Assembly (NCBI GenBank): GCA_021775475.1
Contig: JAJFHS010000050.1
Coordinates: 96,093 to 160,092, forward strand
Origin: Hyphomicrobiales bacterium
GTDB lineage: Bacteria; Pseudomonadota; Alphaproteobacteria; Rhizobiales; JAJFHR01
DNA length: 64,000 nucleotides
Direction: 5' to 3'
Below are positions 18,724 through 27,680 of the stretch, piece after piece. Every line of letters begins with the position of its first letter. Position 1 is the stretch's first letter. Under the pieces are notes generated by a model. It was not told the DNA's origin and ran no database searches. It saw only the letters and a list, made by a program, of their open reading frames with translations. Made by a program: the position numbers and the translations under genes.

Positions 18724-19739
18724 TGGTCAAAACCTCCTCGACCCCACCTATTCTGGAGCTGCGTAACATCTCCAAAAGGTTCGTCAAAAGTCTTGATTTT
18801 GCCGGTCGCATGGCAGAACGCCTGGGCGCTGATATTCACGAAGAAACCGTCCATGCCGTAGATAATGTCTCCCTGAAAATCGAAGAAGGTCAGGTTGTCG
18901 GTCTCGCTGGCGAAAGTGGCTGTGGCAAGTCAACGCTGGGACGCATCGTCGCCGGTATTCTTGAAGCAACCGAAGGTCAGGTGTTTTACCGTGGTGAAGA
19001 TGTTGCTTTGATGCCACCGGAACAGGCACAACAAACCGCTCTTAAAATTCAGATGATCTTTCAGGATCCTTTTGCGTCGCTTAACCCGCGAATGCGAGTT
19101 GAAGACATCATCGGTGAAGCACCGGTGGTGCACGGTATTATTTCGAAAAATGAACGTGATGATTACCTTGACGATATCATGATTAAATGTGGCCTCGACC
19201 CCAGCTTCAAGCGCCGCTACCCGCACCAGTTTTCCGGTGGCCAGCGCCAGCGCATCGGTATTGCGCGTGCTTTGGCGGTCAAACCTGAATTTATCGTGTG
19301 TGATGAATCGGTAGCCGCATTGGATGTGTCGATACAAGCGCAGGTACTAAATCTGTTTATGGAGCTGCGCCAGGAATTCAAACTCACCTATCTTTTTATC
19401 AGCCATGATCTCGGCGTTATTGAACACATCAGCGATCACATCGCGATTATGTATCTGGGGCGCATTGTCGAAACAGCCACCACCGAAGCCTTGTTCGAAA
19501 ATCCTTCCCATCCCTATACCGATGCCCTGTTGCGCGAGGTGCCTCGCCTGGAAAACCGCCACGCAACCTTCGCCCCCATCAAAGGCGAAGTACCATCGCC
19601 GATAAATCCGCCATCAGGTTGCCACTTCCACCCCCGCTGCCCCAAAGCCTTCGAGCCATGCGCCAAATCAGCACCGGCACTTGAGACCACAGGGCAGGGG
19701 CGATCAGTAGCCTGTTTTTTGAATGAAACTGATCGTTGA
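18720..19739 (+). CDS. ABC transporter ATPase, DppF type
   Basis: 339 residues. Walker A is GESGCGKS, the signature is FSGGQRQR near residue 173, Walker B is FIVCDESV, and the switch histidine is in FISHDLGV. The C-terminal domain includes GCHFHPRCPKAFEPC. The start overlaps the DppD-type stop. Its 3' end overlaps the convergent DUF3750 gene by 36 bases, so the two messages would be complementary there. Confidence 0.92.
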   Translation: MMVKTSSTPPILELRNISKRFVKSLDFAGRMAERLGADIHEETVHAVDNVSLKIEEGQVVGLAGESGCGKSTLGRIVAGILEATEGQVFYRGEDVALMPPEQAQQTALKIQMIFQDPFASLNPRMRVEDIIGEAPVVHGIISKNERDDYLDDIMIKCGLDPSFKRRYPHQFSGGQRQRIGIARALAVKPEFIVCDESVAALDVSIQAQVLNLFMELRQEFKLTYLFISHDLGVIEHISDHIAIMYLGRIVETATTEALFENPSHPYTDALLREVPRLENRHATFAPIKGEVPSPINPPSGCHFHPRCPKAFEPCAKSAPALETTGQGRSVACFLNETDR

Positions 19740-20498
19740 CCCCGGTGTCGTCACTTTTGAGCTGCCAATTCTGCCGAAGCCGGGCAGTTTGATCGCGGGA
19801 TTGAGAAAGTCTATTCCCGCTACCAGTCCCAGGATGTTTATTTCAAACCCCTCAACCGCCGCCAGACTGATGCCTGCATAGCCTCCTAATGAGACTTGCC
19901 AGCCGGTGTTGCTCGGCGTTGGTGAGATCCAGGTGTCATAGCCGATAAAGTCTTTTCCCATGGCGGTGGGGGGCAGGGTGGTTTGCAGTTCAGGTACACT
20001 TCTTATCACATGAGCGATAAAGGAATTGGAGTTGGGCCCGGGCCACAACCGATAGCTGCCGTATTCAAAGTACGGATAATTACGGATTGCGGTTTCTATT
20101 TTGGGAATCAGTGCCTGAGCTTGTGGACCGGAGACTTCAAACTGCAGTTCGGGCTTTGACGAATACCAGTAACCGTCAGCAGGATAATTATCCTGCCGCA
20201 CCGGACTACCCCAGCCCACCACTTCAAAGCGATGGTATCGCGCTTCCGAGCGGCGTTTCAGCACCAGCCAGGTATGAACTGCGAGTATTCCTTTCCAGCG
20301 TCCGGTGCGCGCCGAAAAAATCTTCACAGTCGCCTCGGTGCTTTGCTGCGCATCGGGCAGGATACCAGCGCTCGACCAATCAGCCACACTCCAGTTGTCG
20401 GGCCACGGATTTTGCCAATAGACCACAGCGTAGACAGCCAGCGGGCTCAGGAAAAAAATCACGAAACCCAAAATCAATCGGCGTATCAGTTTTTTCAT
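19704..20498 (-). CDS. DUF3750 domain protein
   Basis: 264 residues with a single N-terminal membrane anchor or signal (about 8-26). The rest resembles DUF3750, with WKGILAVHTWLVLKR, HRFEVVGWG, GPNSNSFIAHVIRSVPEL and the PPTAMGKDFIGYD stretch. The last motif set, conserved Asn-Ser and His, hints at a papain-like or NlpC-related fold, but no activity is known. It ends inside the DppF-type gene on the other strand. Confidence 0.75.
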   Translation of the reverse strand: MKKLIRRLILGFVIFFLSPLAVYAVVYWQNPWPDNWSVADWSSAGILPDAQQSTEATVKIFSARTGRWKGILAVHTWLVLKRRSEARYHRFEVVGWGSPVRQDNYPADGYWYSSKPELQFEVSGPQAQALIPKIETAIRNYPYFEYGSYRLWPGPNSNSFIAHVIRSVPELQTTLPPTAMGKDFIGYDTWISPTPSNTGWQVSLGGYAGISLAAVEGFEINILGLVAGIDFLNPAIKLPGFGRIGSSKVTTPGSTISFIQKTGY

Positions 20499-20657
20499 TT
20501 TCGTCAGGAGGACCAGAATTGAGTTTTACAGAAAAATACAGTGTCACATAAATGTGGCGCAAAAGGTGTGTTTAGTTAAAATTAATACTTAAAGTTTAAA
20601 AAATAAAAATACCACCTTAACGTGCAGTGAATAATTTTATGGAATTGTCAGCGCCCG
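20499..20657. promoter_or_regulatory. AT-rich divergent control region
   Basis: 159 bases between divergent genes, with a long A/T-rich stretch around 20575-20615. It should hold the promoters of the DUF3750 gene and the sensor kinase gene, but no clear -35/-10 pair could be fixed by eye. Confidence 0.4.
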
Positions 20658-22133
20658 ATGAATACAACCGAGCAGAATAAAAACCCTCCATCAAAGAACA
20701 TGAAACAGGTCTTCCTGTCCTGGTGGTCTGCGAATAACGTGTCGTATATTCTACTGGCGATAGTTTTCGCAAGCGTGCTCAGCAGCGGCTATTATTATAC
20801 ATCCAGCTATAAATTCAGCCAGAGAATTAGTGAAAACAAAAAAACACTACTCGAACTTGTCACGGCATTTGTTTCGATATATTCGCAGCAAAGAACATTG
20901 GACAATAAACAGCATCTGCCCATGCCAGATGCATTCAGGAAATCATCCCTGAGGCTTTTTGATAAAGTAAATTCTGTTGATTATGGTATCCGCATCAAAA
21001 TTATTAAGCTGGCTGGATCGGCGGTAAGACCCAATCCACCTGATGAGCAGATTACCAAAATTATTACCCGAATGTCGACTGAGCAATCCCCCGAAATCTG
21101 GAGTGGGTATGTTGGTGGGGTTGGTAAAGAGATACTGCGAACCATCGAACCGGTGCTGATTGCCGGGAAAAGCGGCATAACCGGCTCGGTGACGAGCGCC
21201 TACGTTATTGATGTGCCAACCAGTGGGTTTTTTAAAAAACTACGTCTCGAAGCGGGTGCTTTGGCCCTTGTCGCGTTCCTGTTTTTGTGGGGCAGCATTG
21301 CCTATTTCATGCAGCAACAGGCCCGCATCGTGTCAGTTAAAGCAGAAAACCTGCGCGGAAGTGAACGAAGGTCCATGCTTTCAGAGGCAAAAAAGCAGGC
21401 GGAAAATGAGACCGCAAAACTCTCTGCCCAGGTTCGTAAAGCCTACGAAGACCTGCGACAGGCATTAACCAAGGAAAGAGAGCTCAACGCCCTCCAGCGC
21501 CTGGAACGCCGTGCTGAAAAATTTGACAATTCTGTCGAAATTACCAAACGCGCCGTAAAAATAAGAGGTGCTGTTGAACGCATGACCAGAGTGATGGAAA
21601 GCACCTTGACGGCGGCGAGCCTGGATATTGGCAGGCTGTCTATAAATGTCGAGCCGTGTGATATAGCCCAGCAGTTAAATGACGCATGTCAGCGCCAGAT
21701 GGAGTTGACCGGGTCGCACAATATTTCCTGCGATGTTTCCGACCTGCCGGCAACAATCCAGGCCGACCCCGGGTCTTTGGAGCAGATATTCTCCAATTTG
21801 CTGTCAAATGCCGTTAAATATTCGCCCAACGCACCGGATATTAATGTGCGGGCTTACTGCGAAGGCGACGAGGTGGTGCTGAGCGTCTGTGATCAAGGGC
21901 TTGGTATTGATGAAGAAGATTTACCACGCGTGTTTGAACGATTTTTCCGCGCCAGAACCGCAACCGGCATAGCGGGGTCCGGTATCGGTCTCAATCTGAT
22001 TAAGATCCTGATTGAGTTGCATGATGGATCGATAACTCTGGAAAGCATCATTAACAAAGGAAGCACCTTCACAGTACGCTTGCCTATAGACGGGCCTGAA
22101 GAAATTGCTGCCAAAAGCGATGAGGCCGCTTGA
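20658..22133 (+). CDS. Sensor histidine kinase lacking the phospho-accepting H-box
   Basis: 491 residues. Membrane segments at about 28-48 and 197-217 flank a periplasmic sensor region, followed by a coiled coil (about 218-280). The ATPase domain is intact: N-box NLLSNAVKYSP near 381, G1 DQGLGID near 413, F-box FERFFRA and G2 GSGIGLN near 441. Between coiled coil and ATPase the expected SHEFRTPL H-box is missing; ELNALQ (275-280) runs directly into RLERRAEK. In relatives about 23 residues with the histidine sit there. The protein may bind ATP but should not autophosphorylate in the usual way. A response regulator gene follows. Confidence 0.85.
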   Translation: MNTTEQNKNPPSKNMKQVFLSWWSANNVSYILLAIVFASVLSSGYYYTSSYKFSQRISENKKTLLELVTAFVSIYSQQRTLDNKQHLPMPDAFRKSSLRLFDKVNSVDYGIRIKIIKLAGSAVRPNPPDEQITKIITRMSTEQSPEIWSGYVGGVGKEILRTIEPVLIAGKSGITGSVTSAYVIDVPTSGFFKKLRLEAGALALVAFLFLWGSIAYFMQQQARIVSVKAENLRGSERRSMLSEAKKQAENETAKLSAQVRKAYEDLRQALTKERELNALQRLERRAEKFDNSVEITKRAVKIRGAVERMTRVMESTLTAASLDIGRLSINVEPCDIAQQLNDACQRQMELTGSHNISCDVSDLPATIQADPGSLEQIFSNLLSNAVKYSPNAPDINVRAYCEGDEVVLSVCDQGLGIDEEDLPRVFERFFRARTATGIAGSGIGLNLIKILIELHDGSITLESIINKGSTFTVRLPIDGPEEIAAKSDEAA

Positions 22134-22218
22134 AAATTTGGGTCGTCCAAAATATCTACATTTTATAGTAACCATTTTGAATGTACTTTGAATTCAGCGC
22201 TACAAAGGAGCAGAAAAT

Positions 22219-22635
22219 ATGCCAACCATTCTGTGTATTGAAGATGAACTTTTGGTTCGGGAAGACATTGTTGAAGAACTGGAAGATTCCGGTTACGACG
22301 TTCTGGTAGCCGATGATGGCGCCAAAGGGCTGGAAATGATCCTTGGACACAAACCAGATCTCGTTATATGCGACATTACAATGCCGCAAATGGATGGTTT
22401 TCAGTTGCTGCAAGAAATTCGCGGTAAATACAAATTGATGGCTGATATGCCATTCATTTTTCTTTCCGCCCTGGCAGATGAAGAACACGTGATAGACGGT
22501 TTGAAAGAGGGGGCGGACAACTATCTTACCAAACCGGTTGATTTTGACATGCTCAAAGCCACGGTTGAATCCTCTTTGCGGCAAATTGCCCGCATCAAAT
22601 ACAAAAACGAAGACATCTGCGTTCTCGATATCTGA
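22219..22635 (+). CDS. Single-domain response regulator
   Basis: 138 residues made of one receiver domain. The acidic pocket is IEDE near residue 7, the phospho-acceptor aspartate is in LVICDITMPQMDG near 54, the switch Ser/Thr is in FLSALAD near 83, and the conserved lysine is in YLTKPVD near 107. There is no output domain, so it must act by binding another protein or as a phosphate relay. AAAGGAG precedes the ATG. It follows the H-box-less kinase by 85 bases and is probably its partner or former partner. Confidence 0.92.
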   Translation: MPTILCIEDELLVREDIVEELEDSGYDVLVADDGAKGLEMILGHKPDLVICDITMPQMDGFQLLQEIRGKYKLMADMPFIFLSALADEEHVIDGLKEGADNYLTKPVDFDMLKATVESSLRQIARIKYKNEDICVLDI

Positions 22636-22687
22636 GACGTGCTCTAAAACACGTTCGACTAAAATTGGTAAGAAAAAACGTCCTTCT

Positions 22688-22805
22688 CCGTCATCCTCGG
22701 GCTTGACCCGGGAATCCATTACTCAATTTTCTCGGCCACAAGACAGTATCGTGGTTTTCGAAAGCTCAACGCTATGGATCCCCGGGTCAAGCCCGAGGAT
22801 GACGG
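22688..22805 (+). repeat. Dispersed palindromic repeat R4
   Basis: 118 bases with heads CCGTCATCCTCGGG and its inverse ending GATGACGG; the middle starts TACTCAATTT and ends CAACGCTATGG. It sits between the response regulator gene and the convergent radC gene, a position where it could terminate or stabilise both messages. Confidence 0.9.
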
Positions 22806-22836
22806 ATTGGGTGGCTTTGAAAGGACGCGATAGGCA

Positions 22837-23541
22837 TCAGATCAAACCCAGGCCACGAAAACTGGCGTGGCCCTGTTTGCCGACAATGATGTGGTCGTGA
22901 ATTTTTATGTTCAGTTTTTCCGCCGCTTCGATAATTTTCTGTGTCATAATTATATCGGGTTGTGACGGTGTTGGATCGCCCGAGGGGTGATTGTGTACGA
23001 GAATGATGCTGGAAGCAGCTAATTCGAGCGCACGTTTGACCACTTCGCGGGTATAGACCGGGGTATGATCGACAGTGCCTTCTTGTTGAACCTCATCAGC
23101 AATCAGTATATTTTTCTTGTCCAGAAACAATATCCTGAACTGTTCTTTTTCATTAAATGCCATGCTGGCCCGGCAGTAATCAATCAACAATGACCATGAC
23201 GACAGGGCCGGGCGCTGCATGATTTCTCCTTGAGAAAGACGCAAGGCAGCCGCGTGTACAAGTTTGATCTCGGTGACGACATTTTCGCCAATGCCTTTGA
23301 TTTCCTTCAACCTTTCAGGATTAGCGGAAATAACCTCGGCAAAGCTGCCAAACCGTTCGATTAATAATTTTGCCAATGGCTTGGTATCCCGCCTGGGCAG
23401 GGCGCGGAACAATATCAGCTCCAGCAACTCATAATCGGGCAGGGCATCGCTGCCGCCTTTACGGAACCGCTCACGCAAGCGCTCGCGGTGGCCACTGTAA
23501 TGCGGTTTAGGGGGTGTGTTATCTGGCCCGCAATCGTTCAT
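22837..23541 (-). CDS. radC: RadC-family protein with JAB metalloprotease-like domain
   Basis: 234 residues. An N-terminal helix-hairpin-helix part ([14 protein letters not shown] near residue 83) is followed by the JAB/MPN domain with the zinc motif [14 protein letters not shown] near 182. The family was once linked to DNA repair in E. coli, a link later withdrawn; the true role is unsettled. It is read in the same direction as map. Confidence 0.92.
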   Translation of the reverse strand: MNDCGPDNTPPKPHYSGHRERLRERFRKGGSDALPDYELLELILFRALPRRDTKPLAKLLIERFGSFAEVISANPERLKEIKGIGENVVTEIKLVHAAALRLSQGEIMQRPALSSWSLLIDYCRASMAFNEKEQFRILFLDKKNILIADEVQQEGTVDHTPVYTREVVKRALELAASSIILVHNHPSGDPTPSQPDIIMTQKIIEAAEKLNIKIHDHIIVGKQGHASFRGLGLI

Positions 23542-23564
23542 TGTACAAACCTAGCAGAAGCCCC

Positions 23565-24395
23565 CTAATCCGTCACAATGTATGGCGGTTTATGCAGGCC
23601 TTTTGGGGATATTGTGAATATATCGCAGCCGGTGGCACTGACACCGATGGTATGCTCAAACTGGGCCGACAGCGATTTGTCACGCGTAACCGCGGTCCAG
23701 CCATCGCCAAGAACCTTGACTTGCGGTTTGCCGGTGTTGAGCATGGGTTCCACCGTAAACAGCATGCCCTGGCGCAGCTCAAAGCCTTCGCCCTTGCGGC
23801 CATAATGCAAAATGTTGGGCACGTCATGAAACAATTTCCCAAGCCCGTGGCCACAAAAATCACGAACCACGCTTGTGCGTTCAGCCTCGGCATACTCCTG
23901 AATAGCAGCACCGATATCACCGGTAAATGCACCGGGTTTGATGACCTCCAGCCCCTTCATCAAGGATGTGTATGTGACTTCTATCAGGCGTTCTGCCTTG
24001 CGGTTGATCTTGCCGACCGGATACATGCGGCTGGTATCACCATGCCAGCCGTCAACCACCAGTGTGATGTCGATATTGACTATATCGCCTTCTTTCAGAA
24101 CTTTTGATCCGGGAATACCGTGACAGACTACATGATTGATTGATGTGCAGATCGAGGCCGGGAATCCCATATAAAACAAAGTGGCGGGATAGGCATTGTG
24201 ATCACAGGCGAACTGATAGGCCAGATCATCCAGTCTTTTGGTGGTGACACCCGGCACGACGTAAGGTGCCAGCATATCGAGCGCTTCAGCGGCCAGTTGA
24301 CCAGCTTTTAACATGCCAGCAAAAGCCTGGGGGCCGTGGATTTTAATCTGGCCGGTGTTGCGCTGCGGTGCCAGTGCTGCATCAATATAACTCAA
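23565..24395 (-). CDS. map: Methionine aminopeptidase type I
   Basis: 276 residues, the usual type I length with no SH3 extension. It removes the initiator methionine from new proteins. Metal ligands are visible in NIDITLVVDGWHGDTSRMY (two Asp), GHGLGKLFHDVPNI (His), TVEPML (Glu) and the final QFEHTIGV (Glu). The start is a TTG at 24395 with AGAGGA about seven bases upstream. It follows sfsA by 17 bases, so they may share a message. Confidence 0.95.
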   Translation of the reverse strand: MSYIDAALAPQRNTGQIKIHGPQAFAGMLKAGQLAAEALDMLAPYVVPGVTTKRLDDLAYQFACDHNAYPATLFYMGFPASICTSINHVVCHGIPGSKVLKEGDIVNIDITLVVDGWHGDTSRMYPVGKINRKAERLIEVTYTSLMKGLEVIKPGAFTGDIGAAIQEYAEAERTSVVRDFCGHGLGKLFHDVPNILHYGRKGEGFELRQGMLFTVEPMLNTGKPQVKVLGDGWTAVTRDKSLSAQFEHTIGVSATGCDIFTISPKGLHKPPYIVTD

Positions 24396-24412
24396 TTGGA
24401 TATCCTCTAATA

Positions 24413-25123
24413 TCAGGTCATGGGAATGGGTGCGTCGATATCAATTCCCTCGGGCGAGATTGTACAGGAATAGGCATATGCCTCAACACCTGACTTTATT
24501 GCGTCATCAAAAGTATGCGCATAATCATTATCAATATCGCGCGCAAGGCTGAAAGTCTCCGCATCGGTACGCTGAATGAGATAGAACATGACACAGCGAT
24601 AGCCCTGTTGGGCGTAAGCTGCAAGTTCTATCAAGTGTTTTTTGCCGCGCGTAGTCACCGAATCGGGGAACTCGGCAAGTCCGGCTTTACGCATCAGATG
24701 AACATTCTTTATCTCCACATAGCAATCGGGTCGGTTCTCCTCCTGCAACAAAATATCAATGCGGCTGTTTTTGCCGTATTTGACCTCGCGGCGCAGGGAG
24801 CTGTATCCGGCAAGCTCAGGTATTCGGCTATCTGCAATGGCATCGGCTACAATTTTGTTGGGAAGATTGGTGTTGATGCCGACTAAATGTGGACCACAGC
24901 CCAGATCAACCTCAAGCAGTTCCCATGAATATTTCAGTTTGCGTTTGGGATTATCACTTGTAGACAGCCACACACGGCTACCGGCCTCCTTCAGGCCCAT
25001 CATTGATCCGGGGTTGGCACAGTGAGCGGTGACCACCTCACCACTATCAAGCCTGACATCGGCTAAAAAGCGTTTGTAGCGTTTGATCAAGGTGCCGGTG
25101 AGCAGGGGAGTGGGAAACTTCAT
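24413..25123 (-). CDS. sfsA: SfsA family DNA-binding/nuclease-like protein
   Basis: 236 residues from the ATG at 25123; a longer frame would run into the divergent gene. Marks are LIKRYKRFLADVRLDSGE, the OB-fold part AHCANPGSMMGL near residue 39, and the nuclease-like core VEIKNVHLMRKAGLAEFPDSV near 135 with a PD-(D/E)XK pattern. E. coli SfsA was named for sugar fermentation stimulation; nuclease activity is suspected. It probably forms an operon with map. Confidence 0.92.
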   Translation of the reverse strand: MKFPTPLLTGTLIKRYKRFLADVRLDSGEVVTAHCANPGSMMGLKEAGSRVWLSTSDNPKRKLKYSWELLEVDLGCGPHLVGINTNLPNKIVADAIADSRIPELAGYSSLRREVKYGKNSRIDILLQEENRPDCYVEIKNVHLMRKAGLAEFPDSVTTRGKKHLIELAAYAQQGYRCVMFYLIQRTDAETFSLARDIDNDYAHTFDDAIKSGVEAYAYSCTISPEGIDIDAPIPMT

Positions 25124-25188
25124 TGAGTTAAGATGGCCGAATGCGATAAGATGAGGATTGAATTTTGAACATAAGCATCGGGGCCGCA

Positions 25189-25929
25189 ATGAGCAAGCAG
25201 GATAATCTGGTAACCGCCGCCGTCATCCTCATTGGCGATGAGGTGTTGTCAGGGCGCACGCAAGACAAAAACCTTGCGTTCATTGCCGGATTTCTCGGTG
25301 AAATAGATATTCAGGTTGCAGAAGCCCGCATCGTTCCAGACAAGCAATCCCGCATCGTTGAAGCGGTAAATGCGCTGCGGCCGCAATATAATTATATTTT
25401 CACCACCGGCGGTATCGGCCCCACCCACGACGACATAACCGCCGACGCCATCGCCGCTGCCTTCAACGTTGGCATTGATTACAACGACGAGGCGATAGCA
25501 ATTTTACGTGAGCGCTACGAGGAAAAAGACTTCAATGATGCCCGCATGCGCATGACACGCATTCCCCATGGCGCCAGCCTGATCGAAAACCCGGTGAGCA
25601 AAGCGCCGGGTTTCCAGATAGAAAATGTATTTGTTATGGCCGGAGTTCCAAAAATCATGCAGGCGATGATGGGATGTCTTGCACCCAGACTCAAAGGCGG
25701 GGCAAAAATGATGAGCCGTACCGTCAGGTGCGACATCGGCGAGGGCTGGATTGCCGCCAGCCTGGAAACCCTGCAAAGCCAGTTTCCCAACGTATCTCTG
25801 GCCAGCTACCCGTTTTTTGAAAAAACCGGCATGGGCACCAATCTTGTAGCCCGCTCAACCGATGAAGCCGCTCTCAACCAGGTTGAAGCCGCCCTGATCG
25901 AGATGGTTGCCAGCGCCAGCAGTCATTAG
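25189..25929 (+). CDS. Molybdopterin-binding (MoaB/CinA N-terminal) domain protein
   Basis: 246 residues with one MoCF-biosynthesis domain: ILIGDEVLSGRTQDKN, VPDKQSRI, FTTGGIGPTHDDITADA near residue 74, and KAPGFQIENVFVMAGVPKIM near 144. The stand-alone form, without the CinA amidase domain, is common in alphaproteobacteria and its function is not settled. The ATG at 25189 follows GGGG by six bases; a TTG at 25165 with GAGGA is an alternative start. It is divergent from sfsA. Confidence 0.85.
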   Translation: MSKQDNLVTAAVILIGDEVLSGRTQDKNLAFIAGFLGEIDIQVAEARIVPDKQSRIVEAVNALRPQYNYIFTTGGIGPTHDDITADAIAAAFNVGIDYNDEAIAILRERYEEKDFNDARMRMTRIPHGASLIENPVSKAPGFQIENVFVMAGVPKIMQAMMGCLAPRLKGGAKMMSRTVRCDIGEGWIAASLETLQSQFPNVSLASYPFFEKTGMGTNLVARSTDEAALNQVEAALIEMVASASSH

Positions 25930-26006
25930 GCGAATAATGCGCTGGACAGACCAGCTGCAACAATTTATCACCAGCGCTTGAGAAGTTCCAATACCCAGGA
26001 CCAAAT

Positions 26007-26093
26007 GCGGGCGTGGTGGAATGGTAGACACACAGGACTTAAAATCCTGAGGACTTAAAGTCCGTGCGAGTTCGACTCTCGCCGCCCGCACCA
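26007..26093 (+). tRNA. tRNA-Leu(UAA)
   Basis: 87 bases including an encoded CCA end. The acceptor stem GCGGGCG pairs perfectly with CGCCCGC. The anticodon stem CAGGA/TCCTG encloses the loop CTTAAAA, giving anticodon UAA, which reads UUA and UUG. A long variable arm (GGACTTAAAGTCC) and the GTTCGA T-loop fit a class II leucine tRNA. The gene just downstream is unlike its neighbours, as often seen beside tRNA integration sites. Confidence 0.96.
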
Positions 26094-26192
26094 ATTGAAC
26101 AGTTGTAACTTTTTCGACCCTTGATTTTTCTATAGTTTCTTGGTTTGCTTGTTTCCTGCCAGCAAGAATTATAGCATCGGGAGGGGTTTTAA

Positions 26193-27551
26193 GTGTCTGA
26201 GAATTTACCCGCATATTTGACACAAGGTGAAGTTGCGCGCTTGTTTCCTGTGCTGTCGACAACATCAAAAGAAGGTCGCACCACCTCAATTGTGTTGGCA
26301 TGTTTATCTAAAATAGAAGAATTTGGCAAAAGCCTTTTGGGTACCGTTGGGCAGCGTGTCGGGAAATTATCACGGATTGAAACTTACACGGAAGTTGGAT
26401 TTCAAAAACAACCAAACGAACACAAAGACAGGCCCGATGGCCTCATTGTTTTAAAAGTCGGTTCGCGTGAATGGCGCGCATTGGTTGAGGCAAAAGTCGG
26501 CAACAATGATCTGGATGCTGGTCAGATCGAAAGATACCGCGCCTTAGCTAAAGATAATGGCATTGATTGCGTCATAACGATTTCAAATCAGTTTGCAACA
26601 AGTCCAGCCGACCATCCTATGGAAGCTGTACGAAAAAGCCGTTCAAAAATCCCAGTTTACCATTGGTCTTGGATGCATGTTCTTACGTCAGCTCATTTGT
26701 TGATAAGCCAGGATGGTGTTGCCGATGGAGACCAGCTTGTTCTTTTGAATGAGCTGCGCCGCTTTTTGGGTCATGAAAGCGCTGGAGTAAAAGGCTTCGA
26801 CCGCATGCCCAAGGAGTGGGCGGACCTGAATAGGTTAGTATCAAGTGGCGGTGTTATACCTACCAAATCCAAAGAGGCTGCAACCGTTCTTCAGGCATGG
26901 CATCAAGAAACGCGTGATTTATCGCTTATCTTAAGTCGATTGACTAAAACAAATGTATCGGAGAAATTACCACGCAAACACGCAAAAGATGCTGTCCAAC
27001 GTCAGAAAGATGAAATGGATAATTTGCGTGATGCTCATCAACTTTGATGCACACTGGATGTAAAAGATGCAGCGTCACCCGTTGAAGTCGTGGCAGACAT
27101 GAACCGCCGTTGTGTCGACGTTGGAATGAGTTTGCGCGCACCCGAAGACAAGAAAACCACGAAGGCCCGTGTGAATTGGCTTCTAAGGCAGATTAAAACT
27201 GAGGCAATTGAAGATTTGTATGTCCGGTTGCTTTGGCCGGGAACGAGTGAACCCACTCAATTCTTGGTGTCTGATTTACGGGAGAATATTGAAATTTGCA
27301 TTGCGGAAAAAAAACATCTGACCACACATGGATTTCACGTCTTTAAGTCCAAGCGGATCGGCGCACGATTTACACAACAAGTAAATTTTATAGCGGATTT
27401 GGAAAAACATGTGCCTGAATTTTATCATACAATTGGTTCAAATCTTGATGCATGGAAAAGGAGTCCTCCAAAAATGATGTCCGAAAAAATAGCAGCTGAT
27501 GATGTTTCACCAGAAGCTATTTTTGATGAAGCGGAGGGATTTGAGCCCTAG
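26193..27551 (+). pseudogene. PD-(D/E)XK-like protein gene split by an in-frame TGA
   Basis: One reading frame of 453 codons interrupted by TGA at 27045-27047. The GTG start follows GGGAGGGG. The first part (284 residues) has Glu67, Asp82, Glu99-x-Lys101 (VEAKVG) and Gln111, an arrangement typical of PD-(D/E)XK nuclease folds. After the stop the same frame continues with DVKDAASPVEVVADMNRR and RAPEDKKTTKARVNWLLRQIK to 27551, which looks like the natural C-terminal domain. No SECIS-like element was recognised. The product may be two pieces, a readthrough protein, or nothing. Overall function is not known; it lies just after tRNA-Leu. Confidence 0.7.
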
Positions 27552-27680
27552 CCGAGTGAGTGGATTTAACCCCATCAAATGAGCCAGTAATTACGTCTTT
27601 TGGTATAACATGTGATAGGATGGAAATTCGCAGCTTTTAGCAAAATTTCATTTTTAAATACGGTTTTGGGCAATTGATTG

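Noticed and set aside
27045..27047. TGA at 27045 as a selenocysteine codon
   Set aside because: No SECIS-like hairpin was seen right after it, the family is not known for selenocysteine, and the downstream frame reads as an ordinary broken or readthrough gene.
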